64,000 bases of DNA. Origin: JAWKOK01 sp963848115 (GTDB lineage Bacteria; Chloroflexota; Anaerolineae; Caldilineales; Caldilineaceae). Location of the stretch: the NCBI GenBank assembly GCA_963848115.1, contig CAWKCP010000025.1, positions 248,001 through 312,000 on the forward strand, read 5' to 3'. Numbering within the stretch: the stretch's first letter is position 1; every line of letters begins with the position of its first letter. This document shows positions 8,449 to 16,423 of this stretch, piece after piece. The notes beneath the pieces were generated by a model, which ran no database searches, had not been told where the DNA came from, and worked only from the letters and a program-made list of their open reading frames with translations. A program made the translations under genes and the position numbers.

Positions 8449-9747
8449 CTACCCAACCGCCACATTCAGAGCCTGGTCCAAGTCCCAAAGAATATCGTCG
8501 CTATCCTCCAGGCCGATGCTCAGGCGAATGAAGTCAGGAGAAACGCCGGCGGTCTCCAACTCTTCAGCGCTGAGTTGGCTGTGGGTTGTGCTTGCCGGAT
8601 GGATGGCCAGGCTCTTGGCATCGCCCACGTTGGCGACATGGCTGAATAGCTTCAGATTGTCGATGAACTTCTTGCCTGCATCGACGCCGCCCTTGATGCC
8701 GAAGCCCATGATGGCGCCCGGCCCCTTGGGCAGATACTTGCCGGCCTTGTCGTGGTGCGGGTGGCTGGCCAGGCCGGGATAGGAGACCCAGCTGACGTCA
8801 TCGTGGCCTTCCAGGTGCTCGGCAACGGTCTGTGCGTTGGCGACATGGCGATCCATGCGCAGGCTCAATGTCTCGATGCCGATCAACGTGTTCCAGCTGT
8901 TCTGGGGCGCCTGGCATGCGCCGATGTCACGTAGAATCTGGACACGTGCCTTGATGCCGAAGGGCGGTAGGCCCATGCCCGCCAGATCAGCGTAGACCAA
9001 GCCATGGTAGCTGGGATCGGGCGACGTGAAGTTGTCGAAACGACCGCTGGTCCAGTCGAAGTTGCCGCCGTCGACGATGACGCCGCCGATGGTGGTGCCG
9101 TGGCCGCCCAAGAACTTAGTGGTGCTGTGGGTGATGATGTTGGCGCCCCATTCAAACGGGCGACAGAGGTAGGGCGTGGCAAAGGTATTATCGATCATCA
9201 ACGGGATGTTGTTGGCCTGGGCGATGGCCGATACTTCCTCAAATGGGAAGACAAAGATGTCGGGGTTGCCCAGGGTCTCGCCGTAGATGATCTTGGTGTT
9301 GGGCTGGATAGCCGCCTCAAAGGCCGCCGGGTCGCCGGGGTCGACAAAGGTCACGTCGATGCCGAGACGCGGGAACGTATAGTTAAACTGGTTGAAGGTG
9401 CCGCCGTAGAGACGCGTACTGCTGATAATGTGGTCGCCCGCATTGCAGAGCGTGAGGATGGCCATGGTCTGCGCGCCGTGCCCACTGCTGGCGGCAACCG
9501 CTGCCGCGCCGCCCTCGAGATCAGCAATGCGCTGTTCGAGAACGTCGGTGGTCGGGTTCATGATGCGGGTGTAGATGTTGCCGAACTCTTGCAGCGCAAA
9601 CAACTTGGCAGCATGTTCCGAATCACGGAACTGGAAGCTGGTAGTCTGGTAGATAGGCACTGCACGGCTGCCGGTGGCGGGATCAGGGGATTGGCCGGCA
9701 TGCAATTGTCGTGTTGAAAAGCCAAATTTTCGCTCGTCAGTACTCAT
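8449..9747 (-). CDS. metY: O-acetylhomoserine sulfhydrylase
   Basis: A 432-residue PLP enzyme of the Cys/Met metabolism family, making homocysteine from O-acetylhomoserine and sulfide. The PLP lysine is Lys211 in HSTTKFLGGHG. Family blocks FGFSTRQLHAGQ, PIYQTTSFQF, ASSGHGAQTMAI and MIDNTFATPYLCRP are present. The reading frame runs open upstream to 9954, but that part overlaps the SAM riboswitch and terminator. The ATG at 9747, with AAGGAG about 10 bases upstream and homology beginning there, is the proper start. It is the first gene of metY-metX-metW and is probably shut off when SAM is plentiful. Confidence 0.95.
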   Translation of the reverse strand: MSTDERKFGFSTRQLHAGQSPDPATGSRAVPIYQTTSFQFRDSEHAAKLFALQEFGNIYTRIMNPTTDVLEQRIADLEGGAAAVAASSGHGAQTMAILTLCNAGDHIISSTRLYGGTFNQFNYTFPRLGIDVTFVDPGDPAAFEAAIQPNTKIIYGETLGNPDIFVFPFEEVSAIAQANNIPLMIDNTFATPYLCRPFEWGANIITHSTTKFLGGHGTTIGGVIVDGGNFDWTSGRFDNFTSPDPSYHGLVYADLAGMGLPPFGIKARVQILRDIGACQAPQNSWNTLIGIETLSLRMDRHVANAQTVAEHLEGHDDVSWVSYPGLASHPHHDKAGKYLPKGPGAIMGFGIKGGVDAGKKFIDNLKLFSHVANVGDAKSLAIHPASTTHSQLSAEELETAGVSPDFIRLSIGLEDSDDILWDLDQALNVAVG

Positions 9748-9899
9748 AGTCTGGTTGCTCCTTGTGTTCAATAACAGTCGGTAGATACGCACACGCACAG
9801 GTGAAATTGTCGATAAAAAAAACCACTTATCCGGAGAAAAAGAGGGCGTCTGACCATGAAACCATGGGGGATCTGCCAAAGCGCCCGTTCTCGGTGCAT

Positions 9900-9922
9900 A
9901 AAAAAATCCCCTACGCGGGGAT
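9900..9922 (-). terminator. Intrinsic terminator of the SAM-I riboswitch
   Basis: On the minus strand ATCCCC pairs with GGGGAT across the loop GCGTA, followed directly by seven T. It sits 26 bases after the aptamer's closing helix and 150 bases before metY, as expected for a transcription-terminating SAM switch. Confidence 0.85.
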
Positions 9923-9947
9923 GAGCAGAAAAGCATGGTTGCGTTTC

Positions 9948-10071
<124 letters not shown>

Positions 10072-10095
10072 CTATGCTATTCAATTGTGCCGCGA

Positions 10096-10124
10096 ACTAT
10101 ATCAGGTCGGATTGGGTTTGTCAA
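10096..10124 (-). promoter_or_regulatory. Sigma-70-type promoter for the SAM riboswitch transcript
   Basis: TTGACA and TATAGT on the minus strand are separated by exactly 17 bases. The -10 box lies 24 bases before the aptamer, so the transcript would begin just ahead of it. Confidence 0.8.
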
Positions 10125-10185
10125 GTGTGATATCGATGACGCAAACTGTCGTTTTCTGGTCCGAATCCACGCGCTGATCCGCTGT

Positions 10186-10212
10186 TTGATTCCCCCAATG
10201 CTGTGTTATGAT
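10186..10212 (+). promoter_or_regulatory. Possible promoter, leaderless start
   Basis: A TATGAT box (10207-10212) ends nine bases before the phosphoesterase ATG, with TTGATT 15 bases upstream. Transcription would begin at or next to the start codon, and no Shine-Dalgarno site is visible. The short spacer makes the -35 assignment weak. Confidence 0.45.
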
Positions 10213-10221
10213 TCTACCACT

Positions 10222-11019
10222 ATGCGAGTACTAATTCTGTCCGATATTCACGCAAATTTGGTAGCCTTGGAAAGCGTTCTGGCCGCGTCAGACGGCGAGT
10301 ACGACACTGTGTGGTCGCTGGGCGATGTGGTCGGCTACGGGCCATGCCCGAACGAATGCGTTGAATTGGTGAGCGAGATTGCCACATTGTCCGTCATGGG
10401 CAACCACGATTGGGCGGCCCTCGGCCGACCGGGCATAGATGTCGAATACTTCAATCCCCATGCCCGTCAAGCCGTATACTGGACCCGTGACGCATTAACG
10501 GATTCCAGCCGAGCTTATCTCGACAAGTTGGCCGACAAACCTCTGAGCGCTCCCGAGGCGCCCGATGTGCTTGTCACACACGGCAGTCCCCGTGTGCCGG
10601 TTATGGAATATATCCAAACGCCGACCATTGCCATGGAGAATTTTGCCTTTTTCACGGAAGCCATCTGTCTGGTCGGCCACACGCACAAACCAACGATCTA
10701 TCATTGGGAATTGCGTGATGAGCTGGAACCGGAGGATGGCCAAAACGAACATCAGATTGCTACTGTCTCCCACGTATTACCCCAACTCGATGCCCGGCTG
10801 AAACTCGACACCTCGAACCGGCGCAGATTCATCCTCAACCCCGGCAGCGTGGGCCAGCCACGCGACAACGACCCACGTGCAGCCTATGCGATTCTCGATC
10901 TGGAAGCGCGGACATGGAGCTATCACCGAGTAGCCTATCCGATCGAGCTAACCCAGAGCCAGATGCGTGCAGCTGACCTCCCCAAGCGGTTGGTTGACCG
11001 GCTCAGCTTCGGCTGGTAG
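10222..11019 (+). CDS. Metallophosphoesterase (calcineurin-like)
   Basis: A 265-residue two-metal phosphoesterase. The ligand motifs are in order: LSDIHANL (Asp8, His10), GDVVGYGP (residues 34-41), GNHDW (60-64), a His in VTHGSP and GHTHKP. The Gly-Tyr-Gly after GD and the DIHAN motif are typical of bacterial proteins related to diadenosine tetraphosphatases and YfcE/MJ0936 enzymes. The substrate is unknown. The frame is open back to 10087 but the ATG at 10222 starts the fold. It is transcribed away from the met operon; about 80 bases separate its promoter from the riboswitch promoter. Confidence 0.85.
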   Translation: MRVLILSDIHANLVALESVLAASDGEYDTVWSLGDVVGYGPCPNECVELVSEIATLSVMGNHDWAALGRPGIDVEYFNPHARQAVYWTRDALTDSSRAYLDKLADKPLSAPEAPDVLVTHGSPRVPVMEYIQTPTIAMENFAFFTEAICLVGHTHKPTIYHWELRDELEPEDGQNEHQIATVSHVLPQLDARLKLDTSNRRRFILNPGSVGQPRDNDPRAAYAILDLEARTWSYHRVAYPIELTQSQMRAADLPKRLVDRLSFGW

Positions 11020-11036
11020 AGACCTCTTCTCAAGCC

Positions 11037-13523
11037 TTACAACGGCATGTCATCAGTTTCCATTCTGTGATAAATCTCAAACCAGTCCGGTAACTCCTGT
11101 GCTCTTCGTTGTGCCTCGCGTTCCTCTTCTCGTCGCCGGTAATTTTCCATGCGCATTTGAATAATATCGGCCACATCACGCGGCGCATGAACGCCATCAA
11201 AGAGGAAATCCCCCTCTTCTGCTGCGGTTTGACAGCGCACATTCCCGTAATTGAACAGCCAGTGAATCGTTGACGGTATGTCAGTCGATACATTCTGGAT
11301 GCGGGCAAGCAAGGCGCCGCTGGTGCTTTGGCGCAGGCCGAAGGGAAGCTTCTCTATGTGCGTGATCCTTCTGTCGTCTACTTCATAGGTATCATTGTAC
11401 CAGTTGACGATTACCCAAGATACCCTAGCCAACGCCACCAAGAACGCAATGATGACAGCAGCCCTAACGATCGACTGGAGCGTGCTCGCGTTGTCGGGGA
11501 TGATAGTCCCGATGAAGGCGGTCCCGAACACCAGCGCCAGTGTAAGTATCAGAATCAGGAGCGCCCACCAGAGTTTGGGCAACAGTACTATCCAGTGTCT
11601 ACGCCAGATAATGCGTTCGTCATCGGCGGACGGACGTTTCCGGCGAAATACTGACGCCAAACGACGTCGTGACGTCTCCTCGACAGGCGTCTCTACGGTC
11701 TGCCAGACTCGACTGGGCAAAGAGATGGCGTGCCCCAAGCGATTGCTGAGCGTGAAACTAATAGCCGTCTTGCTCTCTGCGGCTGAATGGCGAAGACGCA
11801 GTTCCTGCTGTTCACGGATGGCGGCATTTAGGGCGTCAAAGTTGCGCGTATAGGAGAATTCGATCTTGCCCGCCGTACTGGCTGTCTGAACAATCATGGT
11901 TCCGTAATTTAGCCATCCGCCCAACAGGGTTCGTTCCTCATCCACCTGTTGAATCTGATCGAGCGGCGCTTCCTTGCGCACCTTGCTGATCAGGATGAGT
12001 TTTTCTTGATATACGACCCGACGATCGGTGACGGCAATCCAATCATTGAAATAGTCTATCGCGCCCCAGATGAAAAGACCGATGGCAATCAATATGAGTA
12101 GCACCGTCGGAACAATAATCCACAACTGAGCACCGACAAACAAACTGCCGATCCATGCCAGTGCGACCAGAGCAGCAACAGAGATAATGGCCGGAATCGC
12201 TTTTCGCAAAAAGGCGATCCAATGGCGTCGGCTGAGGCGGATGAGCAGCTCGCCCGGCTGAAGCCAGGTGTGCTTCTGCTGCTTCTGCTGGCTCTCCATT
12301 TCCTGAAGCTTTTCGGTATCGATCTCCAGGATTCCGCGAATCTCGAGTGGTTCCTCATCGTCGAATTGCTGAAAATCGGTCCAATGCAGTCGCAGCCATT
12401 GACTGCCTGCCACGGCTTCAACGGACGACTCCTGCGGCAGTTCTCCCAACAGTGCAGTTTCGCAGAAGTAGGTCTGCCCGTGGCTGATCGTACTGGTCAG
12501 CTTGGTACCGTTCTCGTCCAGCGCCTGGATCGTGGCATTTCCGCCTTCGAGCAACACCCAGAAACTGTCAGCCTGTTCCCCCTGCTGTATCAGAAGATGG
12601 TTGATCGGGAAGTAGTAGTGGCTAAAAAAGCCGACCAGGCGATTTCGCTGTGGCTCACTCAATTGCGAAAAAATACTCAATCCGTTGACTATGTCATGTC
12701 GGTTTCGCATCTCCGCGACGCCGGTGACATCTGGATCGAGGCAGGTAATCGCACAAAATTGATCGTAGTCGATTTGGAAGATTTTGGTCTCGGTGGTTGC
12801 CTGAGCGTCATGTGCCATAACGCGCTGGTTATTTCTGCGCCGTCCATGCGTTTCGACCAGGCCAAAGACTGTGCCGTTGGTCGCCCATTGTATCCGCCCG
12901 TCCGCCTCTTCAAGGCTGACCTGACCTTGATCCACCAAATAGATGCAATCGACAAATTCTCCGGAACTATAGACATACTGGCCGGTCGATTTCGTCATCG
13001 GCTTGGTTGCTTCCGTCAGAAAACCGAGCAGAACCAGATCGAGATGTCCGATCATCGGCACTGTACGCATCCGCCTGATCATGTCCATGTTGGCAAGACG
13101 CCCGCGTGCCCGAGGAAAGCGGAAGATCAGCCGGTTGAAGGCCGTCGCATCAATTTGAAGCAATACGCAAACGCCATTGCCTGCCGTCATTGTCGTGGTT
13201 CGATAAGTGTCATAGAACAGAAGGTCGTAGATTGAGAGCAGCGTACCCGCCTTATCGACTCGACGCCGATAGACCTCGGGTTGTCCATTCTTTGCAACGC
13301 CTTCTCGCGTCTGAATCACCGAACCACTCAGCAATATGTAGACAAATTCAAGCGAATCATCCTGCCGGTATAGGACCTTCTTTGGTCGCAGGGTGGCTTG
13401 GTGGACGGAACGAGAAAGGATCTGCTGCAAGTCTGCCATCGGCAAATCGCGTAGAAACTCCAACTGAACGATCAGCAAATCTACTCCGACCAACTCAAGC
13501 GAGATAAACTGGCGAGGGCTCAT
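11037..13523 (-). CDS. Membrane protein with three cNMP-binding-like domains and two PH-like domains
   Basis: An 828-residue protein with an unusual order. Residues about 20-145, 165-265 and 285-400 each resemble a cyclic-nucleotide-binding beta-roll (for example RQDDSLEFVYILLSGSV, SSGEFVDCIYLVDQGQV, QQGEQADSFWVLLEGG). Then come two copies of a two-helix membrane hairpin plus bacterial PH (DUF304/YdbS-like) domain, with DWIAVTDRRVVYQEKLIL and DTYEVDDRRITHIEKLPF as the matching strands. The usual Arg of the cAMP phosphate-binding cassette is not obvious, so ligand binding is uncertain. Its start overlaps the uvrC stop by four bases (ATGA), implying one transcript. A sensor of envelope or nucleotide signals is possible; function is unknown. 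Confidence 0.75.
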   Translation of the reverse strand: MSPRQFISLELVGVDLLIVQLEFLRDLPMADLQQILSRSVHQATLRPKKVLYRQDDSLEFVYILLSGSVIQTREGVAKNGQPEVYRRRVDKAGTLLSIYDLLFYDTYRTTTMTAGNGVCVLLQIDATAFNRLIFRFPRARGRLANMDMIRRMRTVPMIGHLDLVLLGFLTEATKPMTKSTGQYVYSSGEFVDCIYLVDQGQVSLEEADGRIQWATNGTVFGLVETHGRRRNNQRVMAHDAQATTETKIFQIDYDQFCAITCLDPDVTGVAEMRNRHDIVNGLSIFSQLSEPQRNRLVGFFSHYYFPINHLLIQQGEQADSFWVLLEGGNATIQALDENGTKLTSTISHGQTYFCETALLGELPQESSVEAVAGSQWLRLHWTDFQQFDDEEPLEIRGILEIDTEKLQEMESQQKQQKHTWLQPGELLIRLSRRHWIAFLRKAIPAIISVAALVALAWIGSLFVGAQLWIIVPTVLLILIAIGLFIWGAIDYFNDWIAVTDRRVVYQEKLILISKVRKEAPLDQIQQVDEERTLLGGWLNYGTMIVQTASTAGKIEFSYTRNFDALNAAIREQQELRLRHSAAESKTAISFTLSNRLGHAISLPSRVWQTVETPVEETSRRRLASVFRRKRPSADDERIIWRRHWIVLLPKLWWALLILILTLALVFGTAFIGTIIPDNASTLQSIVRAAVIIAFLVALARVSWVIVNWYNDTYEVDDRRITHIEKLPFGLRQSTSGALLARIQNVSTDIPSTIHWLFNYGNVRCQTAAEEGDFLFDGVHAPRDVADIIQMRMENYRRREEEREAQRRAQELPDWFEIYHRMETDDMPL

Positions 13524-15421
13524 AGTTGTTCCTTGATCGCTTCGGCCGACCGTCTATTCATGCCCGGAATGGTGCAGAGTTCCTCGATTGTCGCCTCTCG
13601 GACCTTGTCGATATTGCCGTTGTAATAGGTCAGCAACGCTTTGCGGCGTTTGGGGCCGATGCCGCGCACATCATCGAGCTTGGATCGAGTCTGTTCCTTG
13701 CGGCGCAGGTTACGGTGGTACGTAATGGCAAACCGATGGGCCTCATCGCGGATGCGCTGCACCAGATGCAAGGACTGGCTGCCACGCGTCAACCAGATCG
13801 GCTTAGAGCGCCCCGGCCGAAAAATCTCTTCCTCACGCTTGGCCAATCCGACGACCGGTATCTTGTCCAGAAGATCGAATTCTTCCAGCACCTCAACGGC
13901 CACACCCAGCTGTCCCTTGCCGCCGTCAATAATGATCAGATCGGGCAAAATCCGCCATGACTCATTCGACTTACGCGCCTTCTTGCCGGGGTCGGTGTCA
14001 GTGCGCTCTTCCACAGCGCGACGGAAACGGCGACGCAACATCTCGCGCATGCTGCCGAAATCGTCCGGAGAACCTTGCGCTCCCTTGTCGCGAATCTTGA
14101 AGCGCTTGTATGCGTTCTTGAGCGGCGTTCCTTTGGCAAAGACGACCATGGAGCCGACCGTATTGGTGCCTTGCAATGTGCTGATGTCGAAACATTCAAT
14201 GCGCGCGGGAGGCTGCTCCAGTTGCAGCGCTTCCTGCAACTCGGCCAACGCCTCGGTCTGCCGATTGGTGTCGGCGGCCCGTTCGGCCTTCAGCACACGT
14301 AGATACTCATCTGCGTTATTGGCGGCCATGGTCATCAACTTGGCCTTCGCTCCTCGCTGAGGCACGCGCAGTTCAACATTGGTCTCCCGTTTGTATGCCA
14401 ACCACTCCTCCAATACGAACCGATCCGGCGGCAAAGCCTGCACCAAAATCAACTTTGGGAGAAAGGTGGCCTCTTCGTAATACTGCTGGATGAAACTGCC
14501 GATCAGCTCACCCTGAAGGTTGACATCCGTCTCGGGAATGTCGGCCCCTTCGAGCATGAAATTTTCACGCCCGGTCAGCCGTCCGTTGCGGACCATATAG
14601 ATTTGAACCGCAGCATCAGCCGAGCGCGGGTCCACGGAGACGGCGATGCAGTCAGCATCCACCATAGTGGCCTCGATGATCTGCTGCTGCTCGACGAGGC
14701 CCTGGGCCGCCTTAAGCCGATCTCGATAAATGGCGGCCAGTTCAAATTGGAGATTCTCGGCCGCCCGGTTCATCTGGTTCTCCAGCTGGCTGAGCACCTG
14801 GTCGGTGTTGCCCTGGAGAAAGTCCATCAGTTGCTGGATGGTGACGCGATATTCCTCGCGGCTCTGCTTGCCGATACAGGGACCACCGCACATCTTGATG
14901 TGGTAGTAGAGACAGGGTCGGGCATCGCTGCCGGTAATGGTGCGGTCGCAGTCAAGGTAGGGAAAGATGCGGCGCAGTGCATCGAGTGTGCGATAGCAGT
15001 TGGTCGCGCTGGTGTAGGGGCCAAAGTAGCGTGCCTTGTCCTTCAACCGTCTGCGCACGACCTCAATACGCGGGAAATCCTCCTGCCAGTTGATCTTGAT
15101 GTATGGGAACTGGCGATCGTCCTTGAGCCGGATGTTGTAGTGAGGCCAGTAGCGCTTGATCAGCTCGTTTTCCAGGACGAGCGCTTCCAATTCGGTCTCA
15201 GTCACCCACCAGGTGATGTCCTGGATCTCGGCCACCAACGCCTTGGTTTTGGGGGGATGGTTGGCCGAAGCATGGAAGTAGCTGCGCACCCGGTTCTTGA
15301 GCACGATGGCTTTGCCGACGTAGATCACCTTGCCGTCACCATTGCGCATTAGGTAACAGCCGGGCTTGTCAGGCAGGTTCTTCAATTTTTCACGTACACT
15401 CTTGGGAATCTTCTGCGTCAT
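13520..15421 (-). CDS. uvrC: Excinuclease ABC subunit C
   Basis: The nucleotide-excision-repair nuclease that cuts both sides of a lesion after UvrA/UvrB loading. The order is: GIY-YIG domain (GCYLMRNGDGKVIYVGKA), a Cys pair in MCGGPCIGKQ, the UVR helix (FELAAIYRDRL), the RNase-H-like domain beginning ECFDISTLQGT, and a C-terminal helix-hairpin-helix pair (DDVRGIGPKRRKAL, IPGMNRRSAEAI). The ATG at 15421 (MTQKIPKS) gives 633 residues and lies seven bases after a strong -10 box, so translation may be leaderless. An upstream ATG at 15457 would lie inside the promoter. The cNMP/PH membrane protein follows in the same transcript. Confidence 0.95.
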   Translation of the reverse strand: MTQKIPKSVREKLKNLPDKPGCYLMRNGDGKVIYVGKAIVLKNRVRSYFHASANHPPKTKALVAEIQDITWWVTETELEALVLENELIKRYWPHYNIRLKDDRQFPYIKINWQEDFPRIEVVRRRLKDKARYFGPYTSATNCYRTLDALRRIFPYLDCDRTITGSDARPCLYYHIKMCGGPCIGKQSREEYRVTIQQLMDFLQGNTDQVLSQLENQMNRAAENLQFELAAIYRDRLKAAQGLVEQQQIIEATMVDADCIAVSVDPRSADAAVQIYMVRNGRLTGRENFMLEGADIPETDVNLQGELIGSFIQQYYEEATFLPKLILVQALPPDRFVLEEWLAYKRETNVELRVPQRGAKAKLMTMAANNADEYLRVLKAERAADTNRQTEALAELQEALQLEQPPARIECFDISTLQGTNTVGSMVVFAKGTPLKNAYKRFKIRDKGAQGSPDDFGSMREMLRRRFRRAVEERTDTDPGKKARKSNESWRILPDLIIIDGGKGQLGVAVEVLEEFDLLDKIPVVGLAKREEEIFRPGRSKPIWLTRGSQSLHLVQRIRDEAHRFAITYHRNLRRKEQTRSKLDDVRGIGPKRRKALLTYYNGNIDKVREATIEELCTIPGMNRRSAEAIKEQL

Positions 15422-15428
15422 GTGCGGC

Positions 15429-15457
15429 ATTTTAGCATGAGTCGCACAAGTGTTCAA
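15429..15457 (-). promoter_or_regulatory. uvrC promoter
   Basis: TTGAAC and TAAAAT on the minus strand are 17 bases apart. The -10 box ends seven bases before the uvrC ATG, which predicts an mRNA starting at or near the start codon. Confidence 0.7.
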
Positions 15458-15465
15458 TCAGGGGA

Positions 15466-15543
15466 AGAGAGATCGGGGATTAGGGAGCGGGAATTATGGT
15501 AATATCCAGATCGCCTCGTAGGGAGCGACCCTTGCGGTCGCCC
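15466..15543. repeat. G-rich half repeat and small hairpin upstream of uvrC
   Basis: 15466-15496 contains GATCGGGGATTAGGGAGCGG, resembling one arm of the dispersed G-rich/C-rich elements; no C-rich partner is present. Next to it gggagcgaccc (15521-15531) pairs with ggtcgccc (15536-15543) around the loop TTGC. These occupy the gap between uvrC and vapC. Confidence 0.45.
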
Positions 15544-15586
15544 GCAGTGTAGGACAAGACGTCATCGTGTCCAATCACCGAAACTC

Positions 15587-15982
15587 TCACGTCAATTCTT
15601 GTACAAGGATGTGTGGCACACGCTGAAAGTGGCCGTCGGACGTGAGCATCTCGACGCCGTGCTCCATGGCAAGGGCCGCGATCCAGATATCATTGGTCGG
15701 GATCGGCGTGCCGGCGCGGCGCAAGTAGGCGAAGATGTGGGCGTAGCGCTGGCCCGTGGCTTGAGTGACGTCGACAATCGCCACACGTGGGCTGGCAAGG
15801 AAGTCGGCCAGTTCATCTCGATTGCGCTGACCCCGACTGCCGAGCTCAAAGCCGGCCAGCAATTCACCGATGACGACGCTGGGCAACAGAATGCGATCCG
15901 CCCGGCGCAATGCATCGGCTGCGCCTGCATGGCCTCGCTTGAACGCCGAATAGGCGGATGTATCGAGCAGCAACGCGCTCAC
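15587..15982 (-). CDS. vapC: VapC-family PIN-domain toxin
   Basis: A 131-residue PIN-domain ribonuclease. The acidic metal-binding residues are Asp7 (LLLDTSAYSAF), Glu40 (VIGELLAGF), Asp98 (PTNDIWIAA) and Asp116 (LTSDGHF). VapC toxins cleave RNA, often tRNA or rRNA, when the antitoxin is lost. The GTG at 15982 overlaps the antitoxin stop by four bases (GTGA); a GTG two codons earlier (15988) is an alternative. It follows the antitoxin in the usual vapBC order. RNA target is unknown. Confidence 0.88.
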   Translation of the reverse strand: MSALLLDTSAYSAFKRGHAGAADALRRADRILLPSVVIGELLAGFELGSRGQRNRDELADFLASPRVAIVDVTQATGQRYAHIFAYLRRAGTPIPTNDIWIAALAMEHGVEMLTSDGHFQRVPHILVQELT

Positions 15983-16245
15983 GACCACATGTCCTCATCG
16001 ATGACACGCTGTGAAGCCAAAGCCTGCTCAAACTCGTCAGAATCCTCTTCACTCCAGGTGCCCGCCAGATAATCCAGATCTGTGAAGTCTTGCTTTTTCG
16101 TCGAGGCGTCAAGCTGATATTGGCCCACAGCTTCATTGAGCACACGCACTAGATAGCGGTTCATGCTCATCTCTTGGCGCGAGGACGCCTCCTTCAGCGC
16201 ACGGTGAAGCGCCTCATCGATGCCACGAACAGTTAGTTGTGTCAT
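15979..16245 (-). CDS. vapB: VapB-like ribbon-helix-helix antitoxin
   Basis: An 88-residue protein. The first 45 residues (MTQLTVRGIDEALHRALKEA onward) look like a ribbon-helix-helix/Arc-type DNA-binding domain. The acidic C-terminus (EEDSDEFEQAL) would wrap and block the toxin. The ATG at 16245 has AAGG six bases upstream; the frame is open ten codons further up but without a ribosome-binding site. It should repress its own promoter together with VapC. Translation is coupled to vapC by a GTGA overlap. Confidence 0.85.
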   Translation of the reverse strand: MTQLTVRGIDEALHRALKEASSRQEMSMNRYLVRVLNEAVGQYQLDASTKKQDFTDLDYLAGTWSEEDSDEFEQALASQRVIDEDMWS

Positions 16246-16277
16246 TTTCGCCTTCCTCTCAGACCAAACACGCAAAA

Positions 16278-16321
16278 TGCATTCACTACGACATTATAAT
16301 GCAGGCAATTAACGAATGCAA
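16278..16321 (-). promoter_or_regulatory. vapBC promoter with flanking inverted repeat
   Basis: TTGCAT (16321-16316) and TATAAT (16298-16293) on the minus strand are 17 bases apart, 48 bases upstream of vapB. The inverted pair tgcattc (16278-16284) and gaatgca (16314-16320) brackets the -10 box and overlaps the -35, where an autorepressor operator would lie. Confidence 0.65.
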
Positions 16322-16360
16322 TAAGCGAGGAAAAGTGTAATGGACTTCCCCGTCGACGAA

Positions 16361-16392
16361 GAAGTCGGGCTTTTTCGAAAAAGCCCGACTTC
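16361..16392. terminator. Perfect 32-bp palindrome, terminator after ileS
   Basis: Two 16-base arms (gaagtcgggctttttc and its complement) pair with no loop bases left over in the DNA. The internal T/A runs would give TTTTT on either strand. It lies 32 bases past the ileS stop and upstream of vapBC, so it most likely ends ileS transcription. Confidence 0.7.
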
Positions 16393-16423
16393 TGGTTACC
16401 ATCACTTATAGATCTGGCCAAGG

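Noticed and set aside
12222..13235. Plus-strand frame of 337 codons
   Set aside because: Antisense of the cNMP/PH-domain protein; no motif or ribosome-binding site.
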